64,000 nt of DNA from Streptomyces cadmiisoli (GCF_003261055.1 NZ_CP030073.1:3162001-3226000), one strand, 5' to 3'; counted from the first letter of the stretch, positions 1-9,656 are shown. The notes: generated by a model from the letters alone, not told the origin. Numbers and translations: made by a program.

Positions 1-206
1 GCGAGGGCGTCCACCACATCGCTTTCGGTACGGCGGATGTGGACGGCGACGCCGCCGCGATCAAGGACAAGGGCGTACGCGTTCTGTACGAGGAGCCGCG
101 ACGCGGCTCCATGGGGTCACGAATCACCTTCCTGCACCCCAAGGATTGTCATGGCGTACTGACAGAACTGGTCACTTCGGCACCTGTTGAGTCACCTGAG
201 CACTGA
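1..206 (+). CDS. mce: Methylmalonyl-CoA epimerase, C-terminal part (5' end outside window)
   Basis: The open frame (codons from base 3) reads EGVHHIAFGTADVD and ends in a TGA at 204-206. It is the last ~67 residues of a glyoxalase/VOC-fold protein. HHIAF and the later RGSMGSRITFLHPKD stretch are typical of methylmalonyl-CoA epimerase, which interconverts (2R)- and (2S)-methylmalonyl-CoA in propionate catabolism and precursor supply. The His of the HHIAF motif is a usual metal ligand of the family. The gene lies just upstream of scy, its usual position in Streptomyces. The start and most of the metal site are outside the window, so intactness cannot be judged. Confidence 0.85.
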   Translation, partial: EGVHHIAFGTADVDGDAAAIKDKGVRVLYEEPRRGSMGSRITFLHPKDCHGVLTELVTSAPVESPEH

Positions 207-416
207 TGCTCGTACATATGGGCCGGTAGGGTTGGGGGCGGTCGCCGCTCCGGCAGGGCGGCCGCATGTCCGGGGTCCGGGTTTCGGGGGACGAGCGTCG
301 GGGCAGCAGCCCATGCTCCGTCGTTGATCTGACACCATTCCCCGGGGGCCCCGTTCGGCGGATGGACGGAGCTCGTACGGAGAGACTTGCGACCAGGGGA
401 CGGATGGGACCGCGCA

Positions 417-3400
417 GTGCGGGGCTACGAGAGCCAGGAGCGAGAGCCGGCGGCTGACGTCGACCACCTGACTCGGTTCGAGGCCGAGATGAAACGGCTG
501 AGGACCGAGCGGGAAAAGGCCATCCAGCACGCCGAGGACCTCGGCTACCAGGTCGAGGTTTTGCGCGCCAAGCTGCATGAAGCACGGCGCACGCTCATGA
601 CGCGGCCTGCTTATGACAGTGCCGACATCGGCTATCAAGCCGAGCAGTTGCTGCGCAATGCCCAGATGCAGGCCGACCAGATTCGCGCCGACGCCGAGCG
701 CGAGCTGAGCCAGGCCCGGGCACAGACCCAGCGCATCCTCCAGGAGCACGCCGAGCAGGCGGCCCGGCTGCAGGCCGAGCTGCACTCGGAGGCGGTCTCC
801 CGGCGGCAGCAGCTCGACCAGGAACTGGCGGAGCGCCGCCAGAACGTCGAGTCCCACGTCAACGAGAACGTGGCCTGGGCCGAGCAGCTGCGCGCCCGGA
901 CCGAGCAGCAGGCGCGCCGCCTGATGGACGAGTCGCGCACCGAGGCCGAGCAGGCCATGACGGCCGCCCGCGCGGAGGCCGAACGGGTGACTTCCGAGGC
1001 CCGGCAGCGGCTCCAGAGCGAGGCCGAGTCCGCCCGCGCGGAGGCCGAGCAGCTGCTGCGGCGCGCCCGCACGGACGCCGAACGGCTGCTGAACGCCGCC
1101 TCCACGCAGGCCCAGGAGGCCACCGACCACGCCGAACAGCTGCGCAGCAGCACCGCGAGCGAGTCCGACGCGGCGCGCCGGCAGGCCGGCGAGCTGAGCC
1201 GGGCCGCCGAGCAGCGCATGGCCGAGGCCGAGGAGGCGCTGCGCAAGGCGCAGTCCGAGGCGGAGAAGCTGGTCACCGAGGCCAAGGAGTCCGCGACCAA
1301 GGCGCTGGCCAACGCGGAGGCGGCCAACGAGACCCGCACCCGTACGGCCAAGGAGCAGGTCGCCCGCCTGGTCAGCGAGGCGACGAAGGAGGCCGAGAGC
1401 ACCAAGGCCGACGCCGATCAGGTCGTCGAGGACGCGCGCGCCCAGGCGGAGAAGATCGTCGCGGAGGCCTCCGAGAAGGCCCGCACGATCACCGCCGAGG
1501 AGACCGCGGGCCAGCTGGCCAAGGCGGCCAAGACCGCCGAGGACGTGCTCAACAAGGCGGCCGACGACGCCAAGAACACCACCAAGGCGGCCGGCGAGGA
1601 GGCCGAGCGGATCCGCCGGGAGGCGGAGACCGAGGCGGACCGGCTGCGTGCCGAGGCGCACGACATCGCCGAGCAGCTCAAGGGCGCGGCGAAGGACGAC
1701 ACCAAGGAGTACCGGGCCAAGACGGTCGAGCTCCAGGAGGAGGCGCGCCGGCTGCGCGGCGAGGCCGAGCAGCTGCGGGCCGACGCCGTCGCCGAGGGCG
1801 AGAAGATCCGCGCGGAGGCCCGCAAGGAGGCCGTCCAGCAGATCGAGGAGGCGGCCAAGACCGCCGAGGAGGTGCTGGCCAAGGCCCGGGCCGACGCCGA
1901 CGAGCTGCGCCAGACCGCGACGACGGACAGCGAGAAGGTCCGTACCGAGGCCATCGAGCGGGCGACGACGCTGCGCCGGCAGGCCGAGGAGACCCTGGAG
2001 CGCACCCGCACGGAAGCCGAGCGGCACCGCGACGAGGCCATCGAGCAGTCCGAGGGCATCAAGGCGGAGGCCGAGCGGGCCGCGCGCGAACTGCGCGAGG
2101 AGACCGAGCGGGCCGTGGCGGCCCGGCACACGGAGGCCGCCGACGAGCTGACCCGGCTGCACACGGAGGCGGAGCAGCGGCTCGCCGGCGCCGAGCAGGC
2201 GCTGACCGACGCCCGTGAGGAGGCCGAGCGGATCCGCCGCGAGGCCGTGGAGGAGAGCGAGCGGCTGCGGGCCGAGGTGGCGGAGCGGATCCGCTCCCTC
2301 CAGGCCCAGGCCGAGGCGGAGGCCGAACGGCTGCGCGACGAGGCCGCGTCGGACGCGTCCGCGTCCCGCGCGGAGGGTGAAGCCGTCGCGGTCCGGCTGC
2401 GGTCGGAGGCGGCGACCGAGGCCGAGCGGCTCAAGACGGAGGCGCAGGAGACCGCCGACCGGGTGCGCGCGGAGGCGCAGGCCGCGGCCGAGCGGCTGGC
2501 GCAGGAGGCGTCCGAGACGCTGGCCGCCGCGCAGGAGGAGGCCGCCCGGCGCCGTCGCGAGGCCGAGGAGCTCCTCGGTTCGGCTCGTCAGGAGGCCGAC
2601 CAGGAGCGCGAGCGTGCCCGCGAGCAGAGCGAGGACCTGCTGGCCTCGGCGCGCAAGCGGGTGGAGGAGGCGCAGGCCGAGGCCGTCCGTCTGGTCGAGG
2701 AGGCGGACCGGCGGGCCACCGAGATGGTGTCGGCCGCCGAGCAGCACGCCCAGCAGGTCCGGGACTCCGTCACGGGACTGCACGAGCAGGCGCAGGAGGA
2801 GATCCAGGGGCTGCGCTCCGCCGCAGAGCACGCGGCGGACCGCACCCGGCGCGAGGCCCAGGAGGAGGCGGACCGGGTCCGCTCCGACGCCTACGCCGAG
2901 CGCGAGCGGGCCACCGAGGACGCGGGCCGCGTACGGCGCGAGGCCAGCGAGGAAGCGGAGGCCGCGAGGTCGCTCGCCGAGCGGACGATGGCGGAGGCGA
3001 TCGCCGAGTCCGAGCGGCTGCGCACCGAGGCCGCCGACCACGCGCAGCGTGCGCGCACCGAGGCCTCGGACGCCGTCGCGCAGGCCGATCAGGACGCGTC
3101 GCGCACCCGGGCGGACGCCCGTGAGGACGCCAACCGGATGCGTTCGGACGCCGCGACGCAGGCGGACACCCTGATCACCGAGGCGCGGTCCGAGGCGGAG
3201 CGGCTCACTGCCGAAACGATCACGGAGGCCGACCAGGTGCGGTCCGACGCGATCGCCAAGGCCGAGCAGCTGATCGGGGACGCGACCGGCGACGCGGAGC
3301 GGCTGCGCGCCGAGGCCGCGGAGACGGTCGGGTCGGCGCAGCAGCACGCCGAGCGGACCCGCGCCGAGTCGGAGCGGGTCAGGGTGAACGCCGAGGCGCA

Positions 3401-4265
3401 GGCCGAGCGTGTGACGACGGCGGCCCGCGAGGAGGCCGAGCGGACCCTGGACGAGGCCCGCAAGGACGCCAACAAGCGGCGCTCCGAGGCGGCCGAGCAG
3501 GTCGACACGCTCATCACGGAGACCGCGGCCGAGGCGGACAAGCTGCTCACCGAGGCGCAGCAGCAGGCGCTGAAGACCACCGCGGACGCCGAGGCCCAGG
3601 CCGACACGATGGTGGGCGCGGCCCGCAAGGAGGCCGACCGGCTCGTCTCCGAGGCGACGGTCGAGGGCAACACGCGCGTGGAGAGGGCCCGTACGGACGC
3701 CGACGAACTGCTCGTCGGCGCGCGCCGGGACGCGACCGCCATAAGGGAGCGGGCGGAGGAGCTGCGCGACCGGATCACGGCCGAGATCGAGGAGCTGCAC
3801 GAGCGGGCCCGCCGCGAGGCTGCCGAGACGATGAAGTCGACCGGCGACCGCTGCGACGCGCTCATCAAGGCCGCCGAGGAGCAGCTCGCCAAGGCCGAGG
3901 CGAAGGCCAAGGAGCTGGTGTCGGAGGCCAACTCCGAGGCCGGCAAGGTGCGGATCGCCGCCGTGAAGAAGGCCGAGGGCCTGCTGAAGGAGGCCGAGCA
4001 GAAGAAGGCGGCGCTCGTGAAGGAGGCCGAGGAGCTGCGGGCCGAGGCGATCCGCGAGGCGACACGCACGGTCGAGGAGGGCAAGCGCGAGCTGGAGATC
4101 CTGGTGCGCCGGCGCGAGGACATCAACGCCGAGATCTCCCGTGTCCAGGACGTCCTGGAGGCGTTGGAGTCCTTTGAGGCTCCGTCAGCCGGCAAGGACG
4201 GCGGCGTCCGGGCGGGTGCCACGGTGGGCGCGCCCCGTTCGGGGGGCAAGTCGTCGGACGGCTAG
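417..4265 (+). CDS. scy: Scy, giant coiled-coil polarity/cytoskeletal protein
   Basis: A 1282-residue protein that is almost entirely coiled coil. After a short N-terminal segment (RGYESQEREPAADVDHLTRF) it becomes an unbroken run of A/E/R/Q-rich repeats such as EAERLRTEA. Scy is the Streptomyces scaffold that assembles the tip-organising polarisome with DivIVA and FilP. It helps set tip number and interacts with ParA; these roles are known from S. coelicolor and not visible here. The S. coelicolor protein is of similar size (~1300 aa). Start chosen at GTG 417, with a purine-rich GATGGGA about 8 bases upstream. A TTG at 387 in the same frame would add ten residues. The next gene, filP, encodes the partner filament protein. 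The frame is intact to the TAG at 4263-4265. Confidence 0.93.
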   Translation: MRGYESQEREPAADVDHLTRFEAEMKRLRTEREKAIQHAEDLGYQVEVLRAKLHEARRTLMTRPAYDSADIGYQAEQLLRNAQMQADQIRADAERELSQARAQTQRILQEHAEQAARLQAELHSEAVSRRQQLDQELAERRQNVESHVNENVAWAEQLRARTEQQARRLMDESRTEAEQAMTAARAEAERVTSEARQRLQSEAESARAEAEQLLRRARTDAERLLNAASTQAQEATDHAEQLRSSTASESDAARRQAGELSRAAEQRMAEAEEALRKAQSEAEKLVTEAKESATKALANAEAANETRTRTAKEQVARLVSEATKEAESTKADADQVVEDARAQAEKIVAEASEKARTITAEETAGQLAKAAKTAEDVLNKAADDAKNTTKAAGEEAERIRREAETEADRLRAEAHDIAEQLKGAAKDDTKEYRAKTVELQEEARRLRGEAEQLRADAVAEGEKIRAEARKEAVQQIEEAAKTAEEVLAKARADADELRQTATTDSEKVRTEAIERATTLRRQAEETLERTRTEAERHRDEAIEQSEGIKAEAERAARELREETERAVAARHTEAADELTRLHTEAEQRLAGAEQALTDAREEAERIRREAVEESERLRAEVAERIRSLQAQAEAEAERLRDEAASDASASRAEGEAVAVRLRSEAATEAERLKTEAQETADRVRAEAQAAAERLAQEASETLAAAQEEAARRRREAEELLGSARQEADQERERAREQSEDLLASARKRVEEAQAEAVRLVEEADRRATEMVSAAEQHAQQVRDSVTGLHEQAQEEIQGLRSAAEHAADRTRREAQEEADRVRSDAYAERERATEDAGRVRREASEEAEAARSLAERTMAEAIAESERLRTEAADHAQRARTEASDAVAQADQDASRTRADAREDANRMRSDAATQADTLITEARSEAERLTAETITEADQVRSDAIAKAEQLIGDATGDAERLRAEAAETVGSAQQHAERTRAESERVRVNAEAQAERVTTAAREEAERTLDEARKDANKRRSEAAEQVDTLITETAAEADKLLTEAQQQALKTTADAEAQADTMVGAARKEADRLVSEATVEGNTRVERARTDADELLVGARRDATAIRERAEELRDRITAEIEELHERARREAAETMKSTGDRCDALIKAAEEQLAKAEAKAKELVSEANSEAGKVRIAAVKKAEGLLKEAEQKKAALVKEAEELRAEAIREATRTVEEGKRELEILVRRREDINAEISRVQDVLEALESFEAPSAGKDGGVRAGATVGAPRSGGKSSDG

Positions 4266-4643
4266 TGCCGGGGCGGATCGGCGCTTCGCGTCGTCGCCCG
4301 ATGGGCCGCTCGAAGGGCGGGCGGCCCGGCGGTGTCGGGGCCGTGTCCGGGCGGGCGGGGCGCAGTCTCCCGCAGGGGGACCGTTTGTGGGTCTGCGTCA
4401 GGTGGGGCGGGAGTGCATGCATGGCTCGCCGGATCGCGGGGAATTGTCAGACCGATCCTGGTCAGGAGGTCTGGTTCGGGGCTTTCCGGGGCCTTTGACC
4501 GACTCCTTGGCAAGCAGTCCGACGGTTAGCCACTCAAAAGGGGTGTCATTCTCCAGATCAAACACGCATCCGCTCGATGACACACCGCTTCGGCCCCTAG
4601 GATTCCACCTATCACCTCACCGGTCTCATTCGACAGGAACCCC
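4266..4643 (+). promoter_or_regulatory. scy-filP intergenic region, probable filP promoter and leader
   Basis: This 378-base gap has no convincing gene. Its first 150 bases are extremely G+C rich with short imperfect inverted repeats. The last 80 bases are less GC-rich and carry a possible -10 hexamer TAGGAT at 4599-4604 with an ATGACA-like box at 4578-4583, a 15-base spacer that is shorter than ideal. An AGGAA before ATG 4644 is the likely ribosome binding site. Separate transcription of filP fits its known high abundance, but the promoter call is weak. Confidence 0.35.
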
Positions 4644-5579
4644 ATGAGCGACACTTCCCCCTACGGCTTCGAGCTAGTGCGGCGTGGGTACGACCGCGCT
4701 CAGGTGGACGAACGTATCTCCAAGCTCGTCTCCGACCGTGACAGCGCTCTCTCCCGCATCACCGCACTGGAAAAGCGCATCGAGGAGCTCCACCTCGAAA
4801 CGCAGAACGCCCAGGCCCAGGTGAACGACGCCGAGCCGTCGTACGCGGGTCTCGGCGCTCGCGTCGAGAAGATCCTCCGACTCGCCGAGGAGGAGGCCAA
4901 GGACCTGCGCGAGGAGGCCCGGCGCGCGGCCGAGCAGCACCGCGAGCTCGCCGAGTCCGCCGCTCAGCAGGTGCGCAACGACGCCGAGTCGTTCTCGGCG
5001 GAGCGCAAGGCCAAGGCCGAGGACGAGGGCGTCCGTATCGTCGAGAAGGCCAAGAGCGACGCCTCCCAGCTGCGCTCCGAGGCGCAGAAGGACGCGCAGT
5101 CCAAGCGCGAGGAGGCCGACGCTCTCTTCGAGGAGACCCGCGCCAAGGCCGCGCAGGCCGCCGCCGACTTCGAGACGAACCTGGCCAAGCGCCGCGAGCA
5201 GTCCGAGCGCGACCTGGCGTCCCGTCAGGCGAAGGCCGAGAAGCGCCTGGCCGAGATCGAGCACCGTGCCGAGCAGCTGCGCCTGGAGGCGGAGAAGCTG
5301 CGCACGGACGCCGAGCGCCGGGCCCGCCAGACGGTGGAGACGGCCCAGCGTCAGGCCGAGGACATCGTCGCCGACGCCAACGCCAAGGCCGACCGTATCC
5401 GTTCGGAATCCGAGCGCGAGCTGGCCGCCCTCACCAACCGCCGCGACTCCATCAACGCGCAGCTGACCAACGTGCGCGAGATGCTGGCGACCCTCACGGG
5501 TGCCGCGGTGGCCGCGGCCGGCACGCCGGCCGAGGACGAGCCGATCTCCCGCGGGGTGCCGGCGCAGCAGTCCCGCTGA
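4644..5579 (+). CDS. filP: FilP, intermediate-filament-like coiled-coil protein
   Basis: A 311-residue protein starting MSDTSPYGFELVRRGYDRAQVDERI. This is a short DivIVA-like N-terminal segment followed by a long A/E/K/R-rich coiled coil (about residues 25-290) and a short Ala/Pro-rich tail. FilP forms cytoskeletal networks behind growing hyphal tips and gives rigidity. It interacts with Scy and DivIVA (known for S. coelicolor FilP, ~310 aa). Older annotation sometimes calls this family a cellulose-binding protein. ATG 4644 is preceded by AGGAA. A strong hairpin terminator follows the stop. Confidence 0.93.
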   Translation: MSDTSPYGFELVRRGYDRAQVDERISKLVSDRDSALSRITALEKRIEELHLETQNAQAQVNDAEPSYAGLGARVEKILRLAEEEAKDLREEARRAAEQHRELAESAAQQVRNDAESFSAERKAKAEDEGVRIVEKAKSDASQLRSEAQKDAQSKREEADALFEETRAKAAQAAADFETNLAKRREQSERDLASRQAKAEKRLAEIEHRAEQLRLEAEKLRTDAERRARQTVETAQRQAEDIVADANAKADRIRSESERELAALTNRRDSINAQLTNVREMLATLTGAAVAAAGTPAEDEPISRGVPAQQSR

Positions 5580-5611
5580 CCGCCCGGCGTACGCCCTGCG
5601 GACATCCGCCG

Positions 5612-5641
5612 AGCCCTCTGCCACTCCGGTGGCAGGGGGCT
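5612..5641 (+). terminator. Rho-independent-type terminator after filP
   Basis: AGCCCTCTGCCAC (5612-5624) and GTGGCAGGGGGCT (5629-5641) form a near-perfect 13-base stem with a TCCG loop, starting 33 bases after the filP stop and followed by TTTG. It separates filP from the exporter operon. Confidence 0.8.
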
Positions 5642-5664
5642 TTGTGCCGCTTTAGCGTGGCCGC

Positions 5665-6612
5665 ATGATCGAGGTCGAGGGGCTGACGAAGCGGTACGGC
5701 GAGAAGGTCGCGGTCAACGGGCTGACGTTCACGGTGAGACCGGGCATCGTCACCGGCTTCCTCGGTCCGAACGGCGCCGGCAAGTCCACCACGATGCGGA
5801 TGATGCTCGGTCTCGACCGGCCCACCGCGGGGGACGTCCGCATCGACGGCCGGCACTACGCCCGGCTCAGGGACCCGTTGAAGTACATCGGCGCCCTGCT
5901 CGACGCCAAGGCCGTGCACGGTGGGCGCACCGCCTTCAACCACCTGCTGTGCCTGGCGCAGAGCAACGGCATCCCGACGAGCCGGGTGCGCGAGGTGCTG
6001 GACACGGTGGGTCTCACGGCGGTCGCGCGGCAGAAGGCCAAGGGCTTCTCCCTCGGCATGGGCCAACGGCTCGGCATCGCCGGGGCGCTGCTCGGCGACC
6101 CGCGGATCCTGATGTTCGACGAGCCGGTCAACGGCCTCGACCCCGAGGGCATCCACTGGATCCGCACGCTGATGAAGTCGCTGGCCGCGCAGGGCCGTAC
6201 CGTCTTCGTCTCGTCCCATCTGATGAGCGAGATGGCGCTGACCGCCGACCACCTCGTCGTCATCGGACAGGGCCGGCTGCTCGCGGACCTGTCGATGCCC
6301 GACTTCATCGCGCGGAACTCGCGCGCGTACATCCGGATCCGCACCCCGCAGCCCGAGCGGCTGCGCGACGTGCTGCACGGTGCGGGCGTCACGGTCGTCG
6401 AGACCGGTGACGGGGCGTTCGAGGTGGAGGGCGGCAAACCCGAGCCGATCGGTGAGCTGGCCGCCGAGCACCGGATCGTGCTGCACGAGCTGAGCCCCCG
6501 GCAGGCGTCCCTGGAGGAGGCGTTCATGCGGCTGACCGCGGAGTCCGTCGAGTACCACTCGCGTTCCGGCCCGCCCCCGCAGCAGTGGGGCGACGGCTGG
6601 AGGAAGGGCTGA
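5665..6612 (+). CDS. ABC transporter ATP-binding protein (ABC-2 exporter family), copy 1
   Basis: A 315-residue ABC ATPase. Walker A is GPNGAGKST (about residues 37-45). The signature region is SLGMGQR in place of canonical LSGGQ, which is common in this DrrA/CcmA-like subfamily. Walker B is ILMFDEPVNGLDPEG and the H-loop is VSSHLMSEM. The C-terminal ~100 residues are the extra domain typical of multidrug/antibiotic exporter ATPases. It powers the permease starting three bases after its stop. It is clearly paralogous to the ATPase at 7510-8778, with the same motifs and length of core. The substrate cannot be inferred. Confidence 0.9.
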   Translation: MIEVEGLTKRYGEKVAVNGLTFTVRPGIVTGFLGPNGAGKSTTMRMMLGLDRPTAGDVRIDGRHYARLRDPLKYIGALLDAKAVHGGRTAFNHLLCLAQSNGIPTSRVREVLDTVGLTAVARQKAKGFSLGMGQRLGIAGALLGDPRILMFDEPVNGLDPEGIHWIRTLMKSLAAQGRTVFVSSHLMSEMALTADHLVVIGQGRLLADLSMPDFIARNSRAYIRIRTPQPERLRDVLHGAGVTVVETGDGAFEVEGGKPEPIGELAAEHRIVLHELSPRQASLEEAFMRLTAESVEYHSRSGPPPQQWGDGWRKG

Positions 6613-6614
6613 GC

Positions 6615-7385
6615 ATGGCCACGACCCAGGTCATCAGGTCGGAGTGGACGAAGATCCGCTCCGTCGCGTCCACGGTGTGGACGCTGTCCCTCACCGTGGT
6701 GGTCACCATCGCCGTCGGCATGCTGATCGCGGCGCTGTCCAAGAGCGAGTTCGACACCCTGCCGGCCCGGGACAGGCTCTCCTTCGACCCGACCTACATC
6801 AGTTTCGCGGGGATGAGCCTCGGACAGCTCGCGATGATCGTGTTCGGGGTGCTCGTGGTCTCCAACGAGTACAGCACCGGCATGATCCGCACCTCGCTCG
6901 CCGCCGTCCCGCAGCGCGGCACGTTCCTGTTCGGCAAGCTCGCCGTCGCCGGCCTGCTCGCCCTGGCGGTCGGCATGGCGACCGGCTTCGCGACGTTCTA
7001 CGCCGGGCAGGCGATGCTCGGCGACCTGCGGGCGTCGATCGGCGACCCCGGTGTGCTGCGCGCGGTGATCGGCGGCGGGCTCTACATGACGCTGATCGCG
7101 ATGTTCTCGATGGGCGTCGCCGTGATGCTGCGCTCCCCGATGCTGTCGCTCGGCATCCTGATGCCGTTCTTCTTCCTGATCTCGAACATCCTGGGCAATG
7201 TCTCGGCCACGAAGGAGGTCGGCCGGTTCCTGCCGGACCAGGCCGGCAGCAGGATCATGCAGGTGGTCCCCCCGCCGGACGGCGACACCCCCTACGGCCC
7301 CTGGGGCGGGCTCGGGATCATGGTCCTGTGGGTGATCGCATCGCTCCTCGGCGGATACGTCCTGCTGAAGAGGCGGGACGCCTAG
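6615..7385 (+). CDS. ABC-2 type transporter permease, copy 1
   Basis: A 256-residue integral membrane protein with about six hydrophobic segments, including VWTLSLTVVVTIAVGMLIAA near the N-terminus and VLWVIASLLGGYVLL at the end. The N-terminal IRSEWTKIRSV motif is typical of actinobacterial ABC-2 permeases partnered with DrrA-like ATPases. ATG 6615 was chosen because GGAAGGG lies just upstream and it follows the ATPase stop by two bases, implying coupled translation. The upstream in-frame start at 6585 would overlap the ATPase needlessly. Substrate unknown. Confidence 0.88.
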   Translation: MATTQVIRSEWTKIRSVASTVWTLSLTVVVTIAVGMLIAALSKSEFDTLPARDRLSFDPTYISFAGMSLGQLAMIVFGVLVVSNEYSTGMIRTSLAAVPQRGTFLFGKLAVAGLLALAVGMATGFATFYAGQAMLGDLRASIGDPGVLRAVIGGGLYMTLIAMFSMGVAVMLRSPMLSLGILMPFFFLISNILGNVSATKEVGRFLPDQAGSRIMQVVPPPDGDTPYGPWGGLGIMVLWVIASLLGGYVLLKRRDA

Positions 7386-7509
7386 GGAGAGGCCCGGTGG
7401 CGGTGAGTTTTTACCCGCTCTTGGAGGGAACCGTCAGCCACTCGATATCCTCCTAAGCCTTACGGGGGCGTCTGCCCCGCTGTCCTGAACCTTGCGATGG
7501 GTGCGGAGC

Positions 7510-8778
7510 ATGATCGAGGCAGTCGGCCTGACCAAGCGCTACGGCGACAAGACCGCCGTGCACAATCTTTCCTTCCAGGTGCGGCCCGGAGCCGTCACCG
7601 GCTTCCTCGGGCCCAACGGCTCGGGCAAGTCGACGACGATGCGGATGATCCTCGGGCTGGACAACCCCACCTCGGGGCAGGTGACCATCGGCGGCTACCC
7701 CTACCGCAGACTGCCGAACGCGCCCCGCCAGGTCGGCGCCCTGCTGGACGCCAAGGCGGTGCACGGCGGCCGCTCGGCCCGCAACCACCTGCTGTCGCTG
7801 GCCCAGCTGTCCGGCATCCCGGCCCGGCGGGTGGACGAGGTGCTCGGCGTGGTGGGCCTCCAGGAGGTGGCCAGGCGCCGCTCCAAGGGCTTCTCCCTCG
7901 GCATGGGCCAGCGGCTCGGCATCGCGGCCGCGCTGCTCGGCGACCCCCAGGTGCTGCTGTTCGACGAGCCGGTCAACGGCCTCGACCCCGAGGGCATCCT
8001 CTGGGTGCGGAACCTGATGAAGTCGCTGGCCGCGGAGGGCCGCACCGTCTTCGTCTCGTCCCACCTGATGAGCGAGATGGCGCTGACCGCCGACCACCTG
8101 ATCGTCATCGGTCGCGGACAGCTGCTCGCCGACGGGAGCGTGCAGGACTTCATCGCGCAGAACTCGGCCGGTTTCGCGCGCGTGCGTACCCCCGACACCG
8201 AGCCCCAGCTGCGCGAGAAGCTGACGGTCGCGCTCACCGAGGCGGGCGCGCACGTACTGCCCGAGCAGGACGGCGCGCTGCGGGTGACCGGGCTGCCGCT
8301 GCCCCGCATCAGCGACATCGCGCACGACACGGACGTACGCCTGTGGGAGCTGTCGCCGCACCAGGCCTCGCTGGAGGAGGCGTACATGCGGATGACGCAG
8401 GGCGCCGTCGACTACCGCTCCACCACCGACCAGCGGGCCGGACTGATGCAGCCGCTGCCGCCGGGCGCGCAGCCGCCGATGCCGGTGCCCGGGCAGGGCC
8501 AGCCGGGCTGGTACGCCCCGCCGTCGCCGCAGCAGGGCGGTCAGCCGTTCGCGATGCCCCAGGGCGTGCCGGGCGCGGTCCCGCCGGGGCCGTACGGCGC
8601 CCCCTCGGCGCCCGGCACGCCCGGCGCGGGACAACCGAACCCCTACGCGCATCCGGCGCCGCAGGCAGCCGCTCAGGGCGCCGCTCCGGTCCAGGGCCTC
8701 GTGCCGCCCGCGCCCGCCGCCCCCGCGCGGCCCGCCTCCGCCCCCATCGACCCGACCAAGCCCGAGGACGTCCGATGA
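7510..8778 (+). CDS. ABC transporter ATP-binding protein (ABC-2 exporter family), copy 2, with Pro-rich tail
   Basis: A 422-residue protein. The first ~310 residues repeat the organisation of the ATPase at 5665: Walker A GPNGSGKST, signature SLGMGQR, Walker B LLFDEPVNGLDPEG and H-loop SSHLMSEM. Residues ~320-422 are a low-complexity Pro/Gly/Ala/Gln tail absent from copy 1. ATG 7510 is preceded by GCGGAG. Its stop overlaps the start of the next permease (ATGA, 8775-8778), so the two are translationally coupled. A local duplication followed by gain of the tail is the simplest origin. The role of the tail is unknown. Confidence 0.88.
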   Translation: MIEAVGLTKRYGDKTAVHNLSFQVRPGAVTGFLGPNGSGKSTTMRMILGLDNPTSGQVTIGGYPYRRLPNAPRQVGALLDAKAVHGGRSARNHLLSLAQLSGIPARRVDEVLGVVGLQEVARRRSKGFSLGMGQRLGIAAALLGDPQVLLFDEPVNGLDPEGILWVRNLMKSLAAEGRTVFVSSHLMSEMALTADHLIVIGRGQLLADGSVQDFIAQNSAGFARVRTPDTEPQLREKLTVALTEAGAHVLPEQDGALRVTGLPLPRISDIAHDTDVRLWELSPHQASLEEAYMRMTQGAVDYRSTTDQRAGLMQPLPPGAQPPMPVPGQGQPGWYAPPSPQQGGQPFAMPQGVPGAVPPGPYGAPSAPGTPGAGQPNPYAHPAPQAAAQGAAPVQGLVPPAPAAPARPASAPIDPTKPEDVR

Positions 8779-9650
8779 GCACGCCCCAGCCCCCGATGCC
8801 GCAGGCCGCCCCCGAGTGGCAGGCGGCGTCCGGCCCGTCGTACGCGGGCCCCGCCTACACCTCGCCGATCCCCGTGGTGCGCACGCACCTGGGGCACGCC
8901 GTCGCCTCGGAGTGGACGAAGATCAGGTCGGTGCGCTCCACGATGTGGACGCTGGGCGTGTTCGTCCTGCTCGTGGTCGGCATCGGGCTGCTGGCCGGCG
9001 CGCTGGTCGCGAACGACCCGGGCGAGGGCGGGATCGGCGACGAGAACCCGCTGTCCCTGGGCTTCTTCGGACTGCTCCTCGGCAGCATGTGCGTGATCAC
9101 GCTGGGCGTGCTGACCACGGCCTCGGAGTACGGCACCGGGATGATCCGGACCACGATGACCGCCTGCCCGACCCGGGGACGGGTGCTGGCGGCGAAGTCC
9201 CTGGTGTTCTTCGCGGTCGCCTTCGTGGTCACCCTGCTGTCGACCGCGCTGGTCGCCCTCGCCCAGATGGGCATGCTGGAAGGCGTCCGGGAGCCCACCG
9301 GCGAGGAGTGGCTCAAGGGCACGGTCGGCGTCTCGCTCTACATCGCGCTGCTCGGACTGCTCTCGCTGGTCATCGGCTCGATCGTCCGGCACTCGGCGGG
9401 CGCCATCACCATCATGATCGCCGCTGTCCTCGCGCCGCTGGTCATCGCGATGTTCATGTTCTCGCAGTCGCTGGAGGACCTGCGCGAGGCGCTGTTCGAG
9501 TACTCGATCCCGAACCAGTTGAGCGTCTTCTACTCCACCTCGCTGACCGAGTCCGGCCCGTCCGGCTGGGACCCGCTGTGGATCATGCTCGGTGTCACCG
9601 CCGCCGCGTTCGCCGGCGCCTACGCCCTGCTGGAGAAGCGGGACGTCTGA
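8775..9650 (+). CDS. ABC-2 type transporter permease, copy 2
   Basis: A 291-residue membrane protein. A Pro-rich ~40-residue cytoplasmic N-terminus precedes ASEWTKIRSVRSTMWTLG, the same motif that opens the permease at 6615. About six membrane segments follow, and it ends GAYALLEKRDV. ATG 8775 overlaps the TGA of the ATPase. It should form an ATP-driven exporter with the 7510-8778 ATPase. No substrate clue is visible nearby. Confidence 0.87.
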   Translation: MSTPQPPMPQAAPEWQAASGPSYAGPAYTSPIPVVRTHLGHAVASEWTKIRSVRSTMWTLGVFVLLVVGIGLLAGALVANDPGEGGIGDENPLSLGFFGLLLGSMCVITLGVLTTASEYGTGMIRTTMTACPTRGRVLAAKSLVFFAVAFVVTLLSTALVALAQMGMLEGVREPTGEEWLKGTVGVSLYIALLGLLSLVIGSIVRHSAGAITIMIAAVLAPLVIAMFMFSQSLEDLREALFEYSIPNQLSVFYSTSLTESGPSGWDPLWIMLGVTAAAFAGAYALLEKRDV

Positions 9651-9656
9651 ACCCCG

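Noticed and set aside
192..3800. 1202-residue minus-strand frame opposite scy
   Set aside because: It is the antisense of a very repetitive, GC-biased coiled-coil gene. Its Leu/Gly/Arg-rich composition follows from codon bias, and it has no ribosome site or known domain.
417..4265. Periodic repeats in scy considered as a CRISPR or DNA repeat array
   Set aside because: The periodicity is that of coiled-coil protein repeats with variable synonymous codons, with no constant repeats and unique spacers.
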